Assembly (NCBI RefSeq): GCF_018131105.1
Contig: NZ_JAFCJI010000007.1
Location: forward strand, 1-64,000
Origin: Bradyrhizobium manausense
GTDB taxonomy: Bacteria > Pseudomonadota > Alphaproteobacteria > Rhizobiales > Xanthobacteraceae
Length of the DNA stretch: 64,000 nt
Direction: 5' to 3'
The position numbers and the translations under genes were made by a program. Shown one piece after another: positions 32,942 to 44,700 of the stretch. The notes below the pieces were generated by a model. The model was not told the DNA's origin. It worked only from the letters and a program-made list of their open reading frames with translations, and ran no database searches. Position 1 is the stretch's first letter. Every line of letters begins with the position of its first letter.

Positions 32942-34804
32942 TCAGAACAACCATTTCCAAATCGACAGGCGAACCCAATCCACGAAATTGTGCGTCCAGA
33001 TCCAGATCAGCTTGCGTTCGCCGACATCGATCTTTCCAACGCCCTCCATGCCGGGTCGCACGCGGTCGGATGCATTCTGGAGCCGCGCCTCCACCCGGAA
33101 ATAGTTGCGGCCCTCCTGGGCGGTCGAGACTGGCGTCATTTGCTCGACCGAGAAATCCATCCGCCGGTGCGGGATACCCGAGAGGGTGAGCTCGCCCTGT
33201 TGACCGAGCCTGACGTAGGAAATGTCTCGCTCCTCGACCTGCAGAATGACGCGATAGCTGTCCAATGGCGCGACCGTGAAGAGCATCTTGCCCAGTTCGA
33301 CCGGCGTCCCGAGGAGCTGGTGCAGGTCGCCCGCAACGACAATGCCGTCGAACGGCGCGAGCAGCGTGGCACGCGCGAGCTTGTCGGTGACGAGCGACAA
33401 CATGGCATCGACCTGCTCGATCTGGGCCTGGAGGATCGTCATGGTCGCACGCTCCTGTGCAGCCAGCGCCTGCCGGTATTTGCGGTCAAGCTGCTCGCGC
33501 TCGGACGACAACCGTGTTTGTTCGAGCTTGAGTTCCCGGTCGTCCAGTTTGCACAACACCTGCCCGGCATGCACGGTGTCGCCTGCGCGAACGAAGCTTT
33601 GTGCGATATACCCATCGAACGGTGCCGCCGCGATGCGCTGCACCGCTCCTTCGATCACCGTCTTTGCCGCGACACGATAGGTGCCAGTCGCGACACTGAA
33701 GAACAAGATGACGCCCACCAGCAACAACCCGACGAGCTTCGCGCCCGGATGGCGCGGTCCGAACAGGAGCTCCAGGCCATGGTGCAACGAGGTCCCGGCA
33801 TGTCGGACGACGCCGCGCTCGTTTTCACGCTTGAGCTTCAGGATCGGACCGAGCAGCGCGCCAACCGTCTTGCACAGCTCGACGGTTTCGGTGTCGAAGG
33901 GCTCGCCTGCGGTGCGTTCCAGAGTCAGCACGCCGGTTGCATGTCCGCCGTCCGCGAGCGGCACCGAGCACACCGCAATATCCCTGTACTCGCGCGCGAG
34001 ATCGGCATGCGCGAGGGCCGCGCTCTCGACGTCGTCACGCGGAGGGAACACGAGCGCGACGTCGAGGTCGAGCACCTCGTCCATGGCATTGCCGATGCGC
34101 CGGCCAAGGTCCATTTTGGGGTCGAAGGTCGCGGTATGCGAGATCGCCTTGACTTCGACGCTGCCTGAACGCTCGAGTCCCACGCTCACCCGATCGCACG
34201 CCAGGCGTCCCGCAAGTTCGTTGGCGACAGCCAGCGCCGCCGCCGAGAAGTAGCGCTCCTGCATGGCGGTCGCCACAATGTCCATGGCGAGCCCCATACG
34301 CGCAAGCCGCGCGTCGCGCTCCTCCAGTGCGCCCTTGCGGAACTGGTCAATCAGCCAGGCGCTGGCCCAATGCAACAACCGCAGGGCCCGTTGCAACGTC
34401 GCTTCGGGGCCAGGCCCGATATCGAGCACGACGACCCCATGCAGGGTGCCGGACACTTCAATCGGATAGCCGATGAACGCGTGGTGTTCGCGCGACGCGC
34501 CAATCCCCTCCGAGGGCAGCACGATTCCGCGTCGCTCGGTCAGAGCCCGTTCGGCGGCCGGACTGAGATATTGCATGTCCAGACCGGGATGGGGCCACAC
34601 CGCCGCGGGCACGTAGCTGCCATCCTTGTCGGGCCCCAGCAGCAGAAGCCCGCCGCCCACCCGCTCGACCTGCAGACAAAGAATTGCGAGCCAGCTTGCG
34701 CAAAACTCGGCACTGTCCTTGGCGGCCGAAAATTTGGCCCAGGCTATCGATTCGGCACGCGCTGCGTCCTCGGTGAAGGAATAGATCGGGGACGCGGTGG
34801 TCAT
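32942..34804 (-). CDS. GAF-GAF-TM-HlyD chimera, possible signal-gated secretion adaptor
   Basis: 620 residues. Residues 20-155 and about 165-325 look like two GAF domains (ligand-binding sensors), the second with AVCSVPLADGGHATGVLTLER. One transmembrane segment follows (about 355-374, KLVGLLLVGVILFFSVATG). The periplasmic part is a membrane-fusion module: lipoyl half (IAAAPFDGYIAQSFVRAGDTV), coiled coil (LEQTRLSSEREQLDRKY...), second lipoyl half (ATLLAPFDGIVVAGDL) and beta-barrel. The N-terminus would be cytoplasmic. It begins 122 bases after sapC, past a strong hairpin, and ends ten bases before the M50 gene. Confidence 0.85.
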   Translation of the reverse strand: MTTASPIYSFTEDAARAESIAWAKFSAAKDSAEFCASWLAILCLQVERVGGGLLLLGPDKDGSYVPAAVWPHPGLDMQYLSPAAERALTERRGIVLPSEGIGASREHHAFIGYPIEVSGTLHGVVVLDIGPGPEATLQRALRLLHWASAWLIDQFRKGALEERDARLARMGLAMDIVATAMQERYFSAAALAVANELAGRLACDRVSVGLERSGSVEVKAISHTATFDPKMDLGRRIGNAMDEVLDLDVALVFPPRDDVESAALAHADLAREYRDIAVCSVPLADGGHATGVLTLERTAGEPFDTETVELCKTVGALLGPILKLKRENERGVVRHAGTSLHHGLELLFGPRHPGAKLVGLLLVGVILFFSVATGTYRVAAKTVIEGAVQRIAAAPFDGYIAQSFVRAGDTVHAGQVLCKLDDRELKLEQTRLSSEREQLDRKYRQALAAQERATMTILQAQIEQVDAMLSLVTDKLARATLLAPFDGIVVAGDLHQLLGTPVELGKMLFTVAPLDSYRVILQVEERDISYVRLGQQGELTLSGIPHRRMDFSVEQMTPVSTAQEGRNYFRVEARLQNASDRVRPGMEGVGKIDVGERKLIWIWTHNFVDWVRLSIWKWLF

Positions 34805-34831
34805 GGCTACTTATCGCTCTCGGAGCTATGC

Positions 34832-34863
34832 CCGCGATGCTGCATTAACGGGCAGCATCGCGG
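34832..34863 (-). promoter_or_regulatory. Perfect 12-base stem between sapC-like gene and GAF-HlyD gene
   Basis: CCGCGATGCTGC (34832-34843) pairs without mismatch with GCAGCATCGCGG (34852-34863) around an eight-base loop. No T run follows on the minus strand. It stands where transcripts of the giant protein and SapC pass into the secretion genes, so it could stabilise the upstream message or reduce read-through. Confidence 0.55.
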
Positions 34864-34926
34864 CGCGCGCGACGGAGGCGACGCTGAGGCGTCGCATTCA
34901 CAAGGAGGCACGGCGTGACCCGTTCT

Positions 34927-35730
34927 CTAGGCGGATGCTCTCGCCCCGTTCAGGTGATCGCCCGCCTCCGCGGCACCGTCAGGACCGCTCGCCGCCGGAG
35001 CCGTTCCCTTGACAACCGAGAGGCGCGACGGAAGAGCCTGGAAGTTGCGCATCGACTGAAGGTGAAGATAAAGCAGCTCCAGTTCATCCGTCTTGGCAAG
35101 CTCGGCAAGCTTTTCACCGGGCAGAGCCTTCAGCTTCTCCCGATTCACCGCCATGAATCCCGCGAGCGACAGCTTTTCGCCCGAGGCGAGCTCGACCTGG
35201 GCCTGCATCGGCTCGAGCAGATCGAGTTCGCGCACCTTGCGGCAGAAGGCCTGGGTGCGGTTGAACTGGGCCTGATATTCCTGCAGGAAAGTCAGGATGT
35301 TCTGGACATACTGGGTGGGCTTGCTGTCGTCATCGAACAGCTTTTGTCCCCGACCATCGCGGTTAAATCCCGAATAAGCCTCGTCGATGCAGAGGACGAA
35401 CCTCTCGCCATCGGAGCTGGTCGAGAACACAAACGGATAGCGACGGAGGAAAGCCGGGACATACTTGCCGTCCCATTTGGAATCCTCCGACAGAAACAGG
35501 TTTTCGCTGTCTCGCACGCCGAGAATGACGGCCGGCATGACGTTGTCCTTGGTGCCGGCAAACACGATCGCATATTCGGATGCCGCGGCGGGAAACTCGA
35601 CCGCCATCAAGGGTACCGAATTGGTCTTGCTGCTGAAGCCATAATTCCTGGCCATCTCGACTGCGCAGCCGCGGTGCCGCGCGGCGGATAACGGAATAAC
35701 GGTTTCGTAAATCAACAACTGGGCAGTCAT
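34927..35730 (-). CDS. SapC-family protein
   Basis: 267 residues without a signal peptide. The central part (about 35-215) shows the SapC pattern: NSVPLMAVEFPAAASEYAIV, VMPAVILGVRDSENLFL, YVPAFLRRYPFVF and FCRKVRELDLLEPM. SapC was first named in the Campylobacter fetus S-layer locus, where it is encoded with the secretion genes for the surface layer protein; its biochemical role is not known. Here it starts 31 bases after the stop of the giant surface protein, the same association. The C-terminus is Ala/Gly-rich and disordered. Confidence 0.85.
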   Translation of the reverse strand: MTAQLLIYETVIPLSAARHRGCAVEMARNYGFSSKTNSVPLMAVEFPAAASEYAIVFAGTKDNVMPAVILGVRDSENLFLSEDSKWDGKYVPAFLRRYPFVFSTSSDGERFVLCIDEAYSGFNRDGRGQKLFDDDSKPTQYVQNILTFLQEYQAQFNRTQAFCRKVRELDLLEPMQAQVELASGEKLSLAGFMAVNREKLKALPGEKLAELAKTDELELLYLHLQSMRNFQALPSRLSVVKGTAPAASGPDGAAEAGDHLNGARASA

Positions 35731-35760
35731 TACTAGGCTCCTTCCCTTGCAATTTCGGGC

Positions 35761-38700
35761 TCAGGCATGGCCCGCACTATTACTCGACAATGGGCGTACG
35801 CGGAGACTTGCGTTCGGATTCCACTGGGTCTCGTTCTGGCCCACGTGGTTCAGGAAATCGTCGAGCCACTCCTGCGAACCATTCGAAGGTCCTGAGGCGA
35901 GATGCTCGACGGCATCAAGACTATTCTCCCAGTTTATGCTGGTTGTTTCCTTCGCGCTATTGATATTGCGCGAGGAGTGATGCTCCGGCGAAGCGAGATC
36001 GTCTTGCGGGGAAGAGAGATCGTCTTGCCCGACTGTAGAACCTTTCGGGGCGCCGCCGGTCAGGCTTGCAGTCAGCGAGACAAACGACTTACCCAGATCT
36101 TCGGTTGTACCGATCGGCCTGCCGAACTGGGCATTCTGCGGCGCGCCTGCAGTCGGGCTCAGGAGGATATTCGAGATCAGCGTAATGCCGCTGGGCTCAT
36201 CCGCCTTGGCGACCGCAGGTAGCGGCGGCGCGATCGTGGTCGTTGCCTGCGCAAACGGGATCAGCGTCATCTGAGGCACGGCCTGAGCGGCAACAGCGCT
36301 CCGCAGCACCGCCGCGGAAGCCGGCGCCGAATGCTCGGCAGGTTCCGGCAGCCGCCTTTCGCCCGCGCGCAGGGCCATGCCGGCCACGTCGTCACCGGAG
36401 TCTTCCGGGATTCCCATCGCATTGCCCATCTCATGGACCAGCGTCGTGAGGAGGTCCATGTGCCCGGCGGCCGGGCTCGACGGTGCAGCTTCGGATACCT
36501 CGCCGGACAGCCTGATCGAGAACTCGCGGTTGTTGCCAGGCGTCGGGTCGACGAACCATCCCCAGCCAGCGGCCTCCGCATCGAGAACGATCGTGGATCC
36601 CGTCGTCGCGCCCAACATTTGATCGGGCAGGTCCGCGATCAGCACCGTGACCTGATCGAGAACCGACAGGCGCGGGTCGGTCGGTCCAAGCGCGGCAGTC
36701 CAGGCCTGCTTCGCAGCCGCAACGAGGGCCGCCAGCTGGTCGGATGTCACCACCACTGTGTCTGTCGCCGGAGGCGCCGCCAGCGCGGCCACCTGCGGCG
36801 TACCGCCACCGGCATAAGCGATATCGTCACCGCGGATCAGCACGTTGTCGAAGGACGCATTGCCGTTGCGGGCGTAGAGCCCGAGGCTACCGTCGTGCAC
36901 GAGGACATTGTAGTTGAAGCTCAGGACACTCTTGCCGTTGAGCACGACATTGACGTTGTTCGTCACGCCCTCGGACAGGGCGACGAGCAGATTGTAATCG
37001 GTCCCGGCCGTGATGGTCGTGCTTGCGACGGCGTCGACATACCAATTGCCGTTGCTGCGATGTCCCAGGACGACCTGGTTGGTTCCGGCGATGATGCCGG
37101 CATAAAGGAAGTCGTTGGTCGATGTGGTTGCGAAGGTAAGCCCTGCCGACACGCCGGTCTTGTTCGCATTCACCGTCGCCGAATACTCGACGTAAGACAG
37201 CGGGGCCACCGCCAGTTGCCTTGTTGACAAGGCGGCATCGTTCGCCGGCGGAACCGCAAAGTAACGACCGCTCGTCCCGCTCGTGGTGGTCCATGTCCCG
37301 GTCTGGGCCGCGAAGTTGTTTGCGACGCCGTCCGAGAGGTCCTCCAGGACCGCGTAAGTGGGCGCGAACGGAAGCCGCTGCACTGCATAGGTGGTGAAAT
37401 TGGTCGCGGAATTGTTGGTCCCGAGACCCAGCATGCCGGCGTTGAGCGGCCCGGCAAAGGTGTACGACAGCGAATTGCCGTTGAAGGTCACCGTTGCCGT
37501 CGCGAAGTTTGCCGTCAACATGAACGCGGTTTGCTTGTTGGCTCCGAGTCCCTTGACTGTCAGCGTTGCGAGATCCGTCCATCCAGAGGCAGAGCGCTGC
37601 CCGATCTCGATCGTGTTGTGGGTTACGTCGATGCCGGCGTACTTGAAATTGTCCGGCGCCTGGTAATCGAAGATCACATAGCTGTTCTGGTTCGCTCCGC
37701 CACTGCCGACCTTCAAGGTGACCGGCACTTCATAATAGGTCGGCAGCCAGGTATCGAGGTCGAACAGGCTGACGTTATCGCCGCTGACCGAACTCAGGCT
37801 GTTCGAGTACGAGGCACTGACAACGCTCCACGATCCGGCAGCGGCGAACATGCCTGTCGGACCGCCATTGCCCGTGAAACTCGCGCTACGCAGCACGTCG
37901 CGCTGCGTGCCTGGGGTGTTACCAGCCTGCGGATCAGTCGGCGCACCGGTCTGGGCGTGCCAGGCGGTATCCTGCTGCAGCACCAGACCGAGCTCGCCCG
38001 CGGGTTCACCGTTACGACCCGGATTGGGGTCATTGACCTTGGTCGGCACAGGCGGCAGCGCGCCGTTGTTGAGATCGGAATAGCGCGTGGCGTCGACGCC
38101 GTCGCTCAGAGACTCCGCATACAGGAAGTGATGCAGGAACGGCTGCATCGTGCGGCTGACCGTCGCCATGCCGAATTCGGAGAACGGCACGAGATAGCTG
38201 TTGTACTCGCCGACCCAGTCGATGAGCCGGTCGCCGCCCGTATTGGCGATCAGAACGTCCTTCCCTGCTCCTCCGTAAGCGCGATCTTCGTAAGTCGGCG
38301 CGGTCTCCGGAACATTGTTCAGGCCGCCCGCCGTCGTCAGGTCGTCGTCGGCGTTGAGGAGGTCGTTGCCCCAGCCACCATAGGTGTGGTCGCGGCCAGT
38401 GCCACCGACGATCCAGTCGTTGCCGTTATCGCCGAAGATATCGTCGTTCCCGTCGTCATGGACGGCTGGGTACGTGACGGACTGGTTCTGGTTGCCCGGC
38501 GTGGTGCCGCCCGGCCTCAGCACGCCCTCGGTCTGATCGAAGTTCAGGAACCACTCGAGGCCGGACCCCGTGCTGCTGGCAGTTCCATCCGCATTGAGGA
38601 GAATCTTCCGCATCGGATTGTTCTCGTCATACAGCGCGAACTCGCCCGTACGATTCGCGATGTGCGGATGGGTGAACTTGCCGTCCGGATCCGTCGGATT

Positions 38701-41700
38701 GAAGCGCAACGCGTCGCCCGGATTGAACGGATGGTAGTAGTCGGTCTCTGCGATGCCCGTGAGATCGAGGGTCTTCGCGTTCTCCACCTGGGTATAGGAG
38801 AGCTTCAGCGACTCGGCGCCCGAAATCGCATCGTCGCCGGAACCACCGTGGATCCAGTCGCTGCCGAGGCCGCCAAAGATGATGTCGTCGTTGTGCGACT
38901 TCGTCTTGCCGTCGCTGGCGGCGCCGTTGTTCTTCGTGCTGACGACCGCGAAATCGTCCTTGGTTCCGTTGAAGGTCGGATCCGAGCTGAACGGCGTCAC
39001 GTCGACGGTCTTCTTCAGCGCGCCGCTCACATTGATCGTGTCGGTCTGCATGCTGCCGGGCGTGAAGATGTACTCGTTCAGCGCGTTGCCGTTGCTGTAC
39101 TTCGGATCGGGGTCGTTCGCGAGCAGCGGTGCGACGCCGTTGAGCGGCTCGCCGGCGCTCACCTTGTACTTGGCGCTGGCCGGGTCGGCGCTCAGGCTGT
39201 TGCGGCTGGTGTAGATCCGGCCGTCATCGCCGATGATGCCGTCATCGCCGGTGCCGCCGGAAATCCAGTCGTTGCCGTAGCCGCCGATGATGTCGTCGTT
39301 CTGGCCCTCACCGTACAGCGAATCATTGCCGAGCTGGCCGTAGATGAAGTCGTCGCCGGACTCACCATGAATCTCGTCGGCGGCGCCGATGTCATTCGGC
39401 GCGATTGCCGGGTTGGTGGGATCGGCCCCGTTGAAGTCCGGCCCGCCCGGGGAGTAGTCGAGCAGCCGCACGGCACGCACAACGATCTTGACGGCTTCGT
39501 CGTAAGCCGTCCCTTCCGCGGTGCTGGTGTCGTAGTTGAAGCGCAGGAAGCCGTTGAAGCTCTGCACCTGGGTCGCAATCGGGGTATTGGTGAGATCGGC
39601 GTTCACCGTGAAGCTGGCGACGGTCCTCAGCCCGACCGGATCCGCGACGTTTCCCTTGACGCCGACCAGCCGGATGATGTCGCCGTTGTCGCCGACGATC
39701 GCATCCGAATCATTCGCGTGACCATTTGCGGTCGTCGTGATGTTGCCGCTCGCATCGATCGTCGCATCGCCGATGGCGTTGCGCGCGACCGCTACGCCGG
39801 AGCCGCCGAAGATCAGGTCGGAGCCATCCGGGCGCAGGCTCTGGGAAATAACGAATGTCGGATCCTTCAGGCTGAACATATCGGAGTTGCCGCCGATCAG
39901 GTCATCCTGATTCTGGTTGCCGAGCAGCAGGTCGCTTCCGGCGTTACCTTCGATGTAGTCCTGGCCATCGGCCGCACCGTCGAATGACGGGCGCAGCAGC
40001 AGGCTGTTGTCCGCGCCGCGGAACGGATTGCCGGCGATATTGGTCGCGGTCTGATAGACCCCGACGCGTCCGCCGAGCTTGTCGCTCGCGCTGACGATCA
40101 TGGCGCCGAGGCCATTGTCGATCAGGATATGCGACACGTAGTCGATCGATCCGTCGCCCTGGACCGTGTCATTGCCGGCCTGACCGAAGATCATGTCGTC
40201 CTGCGGCCCGCCCGCAATGTAGTCATCGCCAAAGGACTTCTCGACCGTCGCCGACTTGGTCAGGTCAGGCAGCGTATCGTACATGGTGACGAGGTAATCG
40301 CCCCACGCGCCGTGTCCGCGCGGATCGGCCTGCGGAATGCCGTTGGCGTAGTCCAGCCCGGCCCCAAGCGTGTCCGTGCTCAAGGCGGTGCTGTAGATCT
40401 TGGTGCCGCTCAGCGTCTCGAAGCGGAGATTCGAGTAGTTGCCAAAGTGACCGGTACGGTCGAGCGTGACGTTATCGCCGAAGATCAGGTCGCGATCGGT
40501 GCCGCCATCGAGCGCGTCGCTGCCCGGACCGCCGATCAGAACGTCGTCGCCGCCGTTGCCGTAAACGATGTCGTTCTTGCCGTTCTGCCGCGACGCACTC
40601 GTGATCGCGATATCACGCAGCGTCGTCTCGATGCGCTGCGGCTTCAGGTCCACCGGCTTGGTGGTATCGCGTGCCCCGGAGACATCCTGACGAACGTCGC
40701 CAAGGTCGGCAAAGATGATGTCGTTGTAGTCGCCGAACGCGTTGGTCGCGGTCGAGCCCTGCGCATCGCCATAGATCAGGTCGTTGCCGGCCAGGATCGG
40801 ATCGACATTGACGGCACCGGAGGAACCGGCCGCGTTGGCGACCGTCAGCACGCGCCGGATCACGTCGACGTTGATGCCGGAGTCGCCATAGATCTGGTCG
40901 CCGCCGCGTCCGCCGATGATCAGGTCGTTGCCGGAGCCGCCGGCGAGGAAGTCGCCCGCCGCGCTGCCGATGATCGTGTCGTCGCCGCGGCCGCCATAGG
41001 CCGTGATGCCCACGGTCGGCAGAAGGCCGTCCACGATGCCGTTCGCTGCGGTGAACAAGCCGTGCGCATCGATGACGTCGTTGCCGTCGAACTGGTACTG
41101 GGCGGCCAGCGGGAAGACGAAGAAGTCCGCATTCTGGCCGAGACGATTGCGTTCGACGATCGTGTTAGTCTGCGGGAGGCCGCCGTTGAGCAAGGCCAGC
41201 GCGCCGGGCCGCAGGTTTGCAAGATAGAGCGTGTCGCGGCTCACCGGACCGCCACTGATGACGACGGGCTGAGAACCGCCCGGCGTCACGACCTTGTCCA
41301 CGGTCAGCGTGGTCGCTGTAACGTTCAGCACCTTGTAGACCTGGTCGTTGGTCTCGATCGTTGCCCCGTAGACCGCGATCGAGATCGCCTTGTCCGGGCT
41401 CGCCGGCGTCGTGAATCCATCCGCAAGCCAGCTTCCGCTCGAGCGCGTGATGAAGTTCTGTCCGCCCGAGCTGGAGAACGATACCTGGTACTGCGTTCCG
41501 ATCTCGGCGATCGTGCCGACATCGATGCTGATGCGCGCGGTCTCGAACGTGCTCGGCGCGGTCGGAGTCAGCTGCTGGACCGCAGCAAGGGTGAGCTGGG
41601 TCGCGGTCACGCCGGTGATGACGTAGTTCGGGCCCCCACCGCCGTCATTGTAGGTGGTGCCGGAGATCGAGATGCTTTGCCCGATCGCAAACTTGTCGGC

Positions 41701-44700
41701 AATCCAGCTGCCGCCGGCGTCGCTGCGGGTGATCGTGTCGCCGCCGCCGTTGCGGGCAAAGACCAGCGACGTGTAGGTCTTGCCGATTGCGATCAGGCCT
41801 TCGGGCACGAAGCCCGGATCGTACTGACCGGACGCGAGCTTGATCGACGCGGTGTTCCACTCCTTGACCGCCTGCGTGGTCGAGCCGGCCGCGTAGCCGG
41901 GCAGCAGGTTGTTGAGCACGAGGACATCGGTCGCTGTCGGGTTCGCCAGCGGGTCGGACGACTTGAAGCCGTAAACGGTGCCGACCGAAACGCCATTGAC
42001 CGTGACCAGGCCGTTGACCTTGAAGCCCGCCGTGACCCACGAGCTGCCATCCGCTCTCGTCAGATTGCCGAACGTATCGTCGCTGACCGACACCGTATTG
42101 AAGCCGGTGTAGGGCGCGCTGATCTGGACCGTGCCGGCCGGCGCCGTGAGGTTGTCGAATCCAACCAACGGGATCGACGGGCTGGACAATGTGAAGGTCA
42201 CGTTGTCCATGTGCGGCTGCGGCTTGTTGGCAAACTTGCCGAGCGACTGCTGCGTCGCGACGCCATTGTACCAGACGCCGTCCTGCGAGGTGTCGCCGTA
42301 GACGACGAGCGGCGCGTCGACGTTGATCGTCATCGGCACAGCCGTTTGACGCGGCAGAACCGCCTGATTCGGCAGCGCCGTGCCGTTCACGAGCAAGGTC
42401 TTGTAGTGGCCGGTGGTGCCGACTTGATCCGCGAAGCCGGTGACGATGAAGTTGCCATAAAGCGAGATCTTGGCCGGTTCGCTCGCGCCGAAGTCCAAGG
42501 TCGGCACCACGGTGTTGGCCGCGGTCAGCGTCAGCGTCGTCGCCGTGACATTGGCAATCGTGAAGCTGCCGTTGTTGGTCAGGAAGTCGCCGCTGTTGCT
42601 CGGGTCGGTGTTCTTGCTGGTGGTGTCGGTGATGACGATTGTCTGACCGATCACAAACCCGTCGCTCACCCAGTTGCCGCTGCTGCGGGTGATCGTATCG
42701 CCCGAGTTGCTGCGCGCGAAAACGACCTGCGGGAAGTTGAACGTAGCGCTGATGGTCACCTGCTGGCCGACCGCAAAGGCGCTGTCGCCGCTGCTGGTGC
42801 CGTCCCACGTGTGGCCGTCATTGCGGGTCAGGCGATCCGTCGTACCGGCGGGATCACCTCCGACACCTCCGACGGGTCCGACAGGCGCCGTCACGTCGAA
42901 ATTGCCGGTTACCACCTCGCTGGTTCCGTTGACGTTGATGGTGTCGCCGCCGATGCGAACGATCGCAACCTTCTGCACCGCGGGCAGTGTCGTGAGATCG
43001 GCGCCCTGCAGCGTCAGCGTCGTCGCGGTCGGGTCGCCGGAAACCAGCCAGTAACCTGACTGGCCGCCAATCGCTACGGCCTGTCCGGGCGCAAAGCCGT
43101 CGCTGATCCAGTTGCCGCCGTCGCTGCGGGCGATCGTGGTCTTGGTGAGCGCAAACGGCGTTGCCGCGCTGGACGAAACCAGGTTGCGGCTGCTCACCGC
43201 CACCACGCCCGTCGTGGGCGACACCGCGGCAAGTGCCGCACCATCCAGGATGAGCACGCTACCGAAGCCCGATGTCGGCGTCGTGTTGTCGAAGCCGAGC
43301 ACCGTGCGTGTGCCGAGGAGTCCGCCGATCGAGAACGCCACCTGCTGTCCGACCGCGAAGCCGAGGCTCGCCCAGGTGAAACCGTCGTCGCGCGTGATGC
43401 GATTGAAGCCCGCAGCACCCGATACCTCGAGGGTCCCGGTCGCCTGATTGCCGAGCGTCTGGCCGCTGACGACGGCAAGCTGATCGATGACCGAAATGGT
43501 GCCGATCTGGTTCTTGCCGAGCGGGTTCGTGGCACCGTCCAGAAGAGCTGGTGCGCCGACGGCAGGCAACAGCGTCAGGGCGCTACCGGGCTTGTGCGAG
43601 GCGTCCGGCTCCGCCGCCGGCGGATTGCCGATGGCGATGATGGTGTACGAGCCGACGATCCCACCAACATTGAGCAGCACCTGCTGGCCGACTGCAAAGC
43701 CGTCGCGTGCCCACTCCAGACCATCCGATCGCACCACTTGATACGTGCCCGCCTGCGTACCCGCATAGGTGCTCAACGAGCCGCCGTTATTGGCGATCAG
43801 CTGCAGCGGTGCATTGCCGCCGCCGTGGATCGTGGTGAGCCCGCCATGCTCGGAGACCAGGCCGATCGTGCCGTCGGCATTGTGGTCCGGACCCGGAATG
43901 AGCGTGCCGTTGATGTCGAGCTTGTCGTTGCCCTGGCCGAGGAAGAGATTCACGACCTCGAGCGTCGAATGGCTGGCGTCAGTCACAAACAGATGTTTGG
44001 TCGGATCACCGGGGAAGCCCGGATCCTGCGTCAGCACGATCGAGCCGTAGCTGATGCCGCCGACATACACGCCGCTCTCGCCGAACGGATGTGCTCCGCC
44101 GAGCATCGCCGTGAAGTCGAGTCCCGCCAAGTTCATGTTGAGGCCGGTGAGCGACGTCGACGACAGCTTGCCGGTGGCAGCTCCCTGGGTGCCGTCGCTG
44201 TAGACGTTGAGCACGTCGATCGACTGCGTCTCCGGCGGCTGTGGCGGAATGTTGAAGAACGGGCCATTGGCCTCGCCGGGCAGCAACACGGCCTGCACCA
44301 GCGAGCGGTCCGCGCTGGTCGTGCCGCCCTCGACCGCGAGCGGGCCTCTGATGCCGCTCAAAGTGTGGGCCGATTTCGGGAAGGCTCGCAGGTTCTCGTG
44401 GCCGGGCTGGATGTCGAAATACGGATCCGCCTGCACCTTGATCGTCGCCTGGGTGTACCAGGCATAGGTCCCGCCGGTCGGGTCGAATTCGACCCTTGCG
44501 GCCATCTGGACCATATTGACGTTGATCGGCGTGCTCGGCAGCAACCCGCTGGGCGGGCGGCCGCTATACTTGACGGGTCCGACAATCGTGCCATTCAGGC
44601 CGTCGGTTTCCGGATGGTCGGTGAGCACCATCTTGTCGAGCTTGCCGGCATCGGTTCCGGTGATCAGGTCGATCTTCACCAGCACCGGCGTGCCGCCGCC

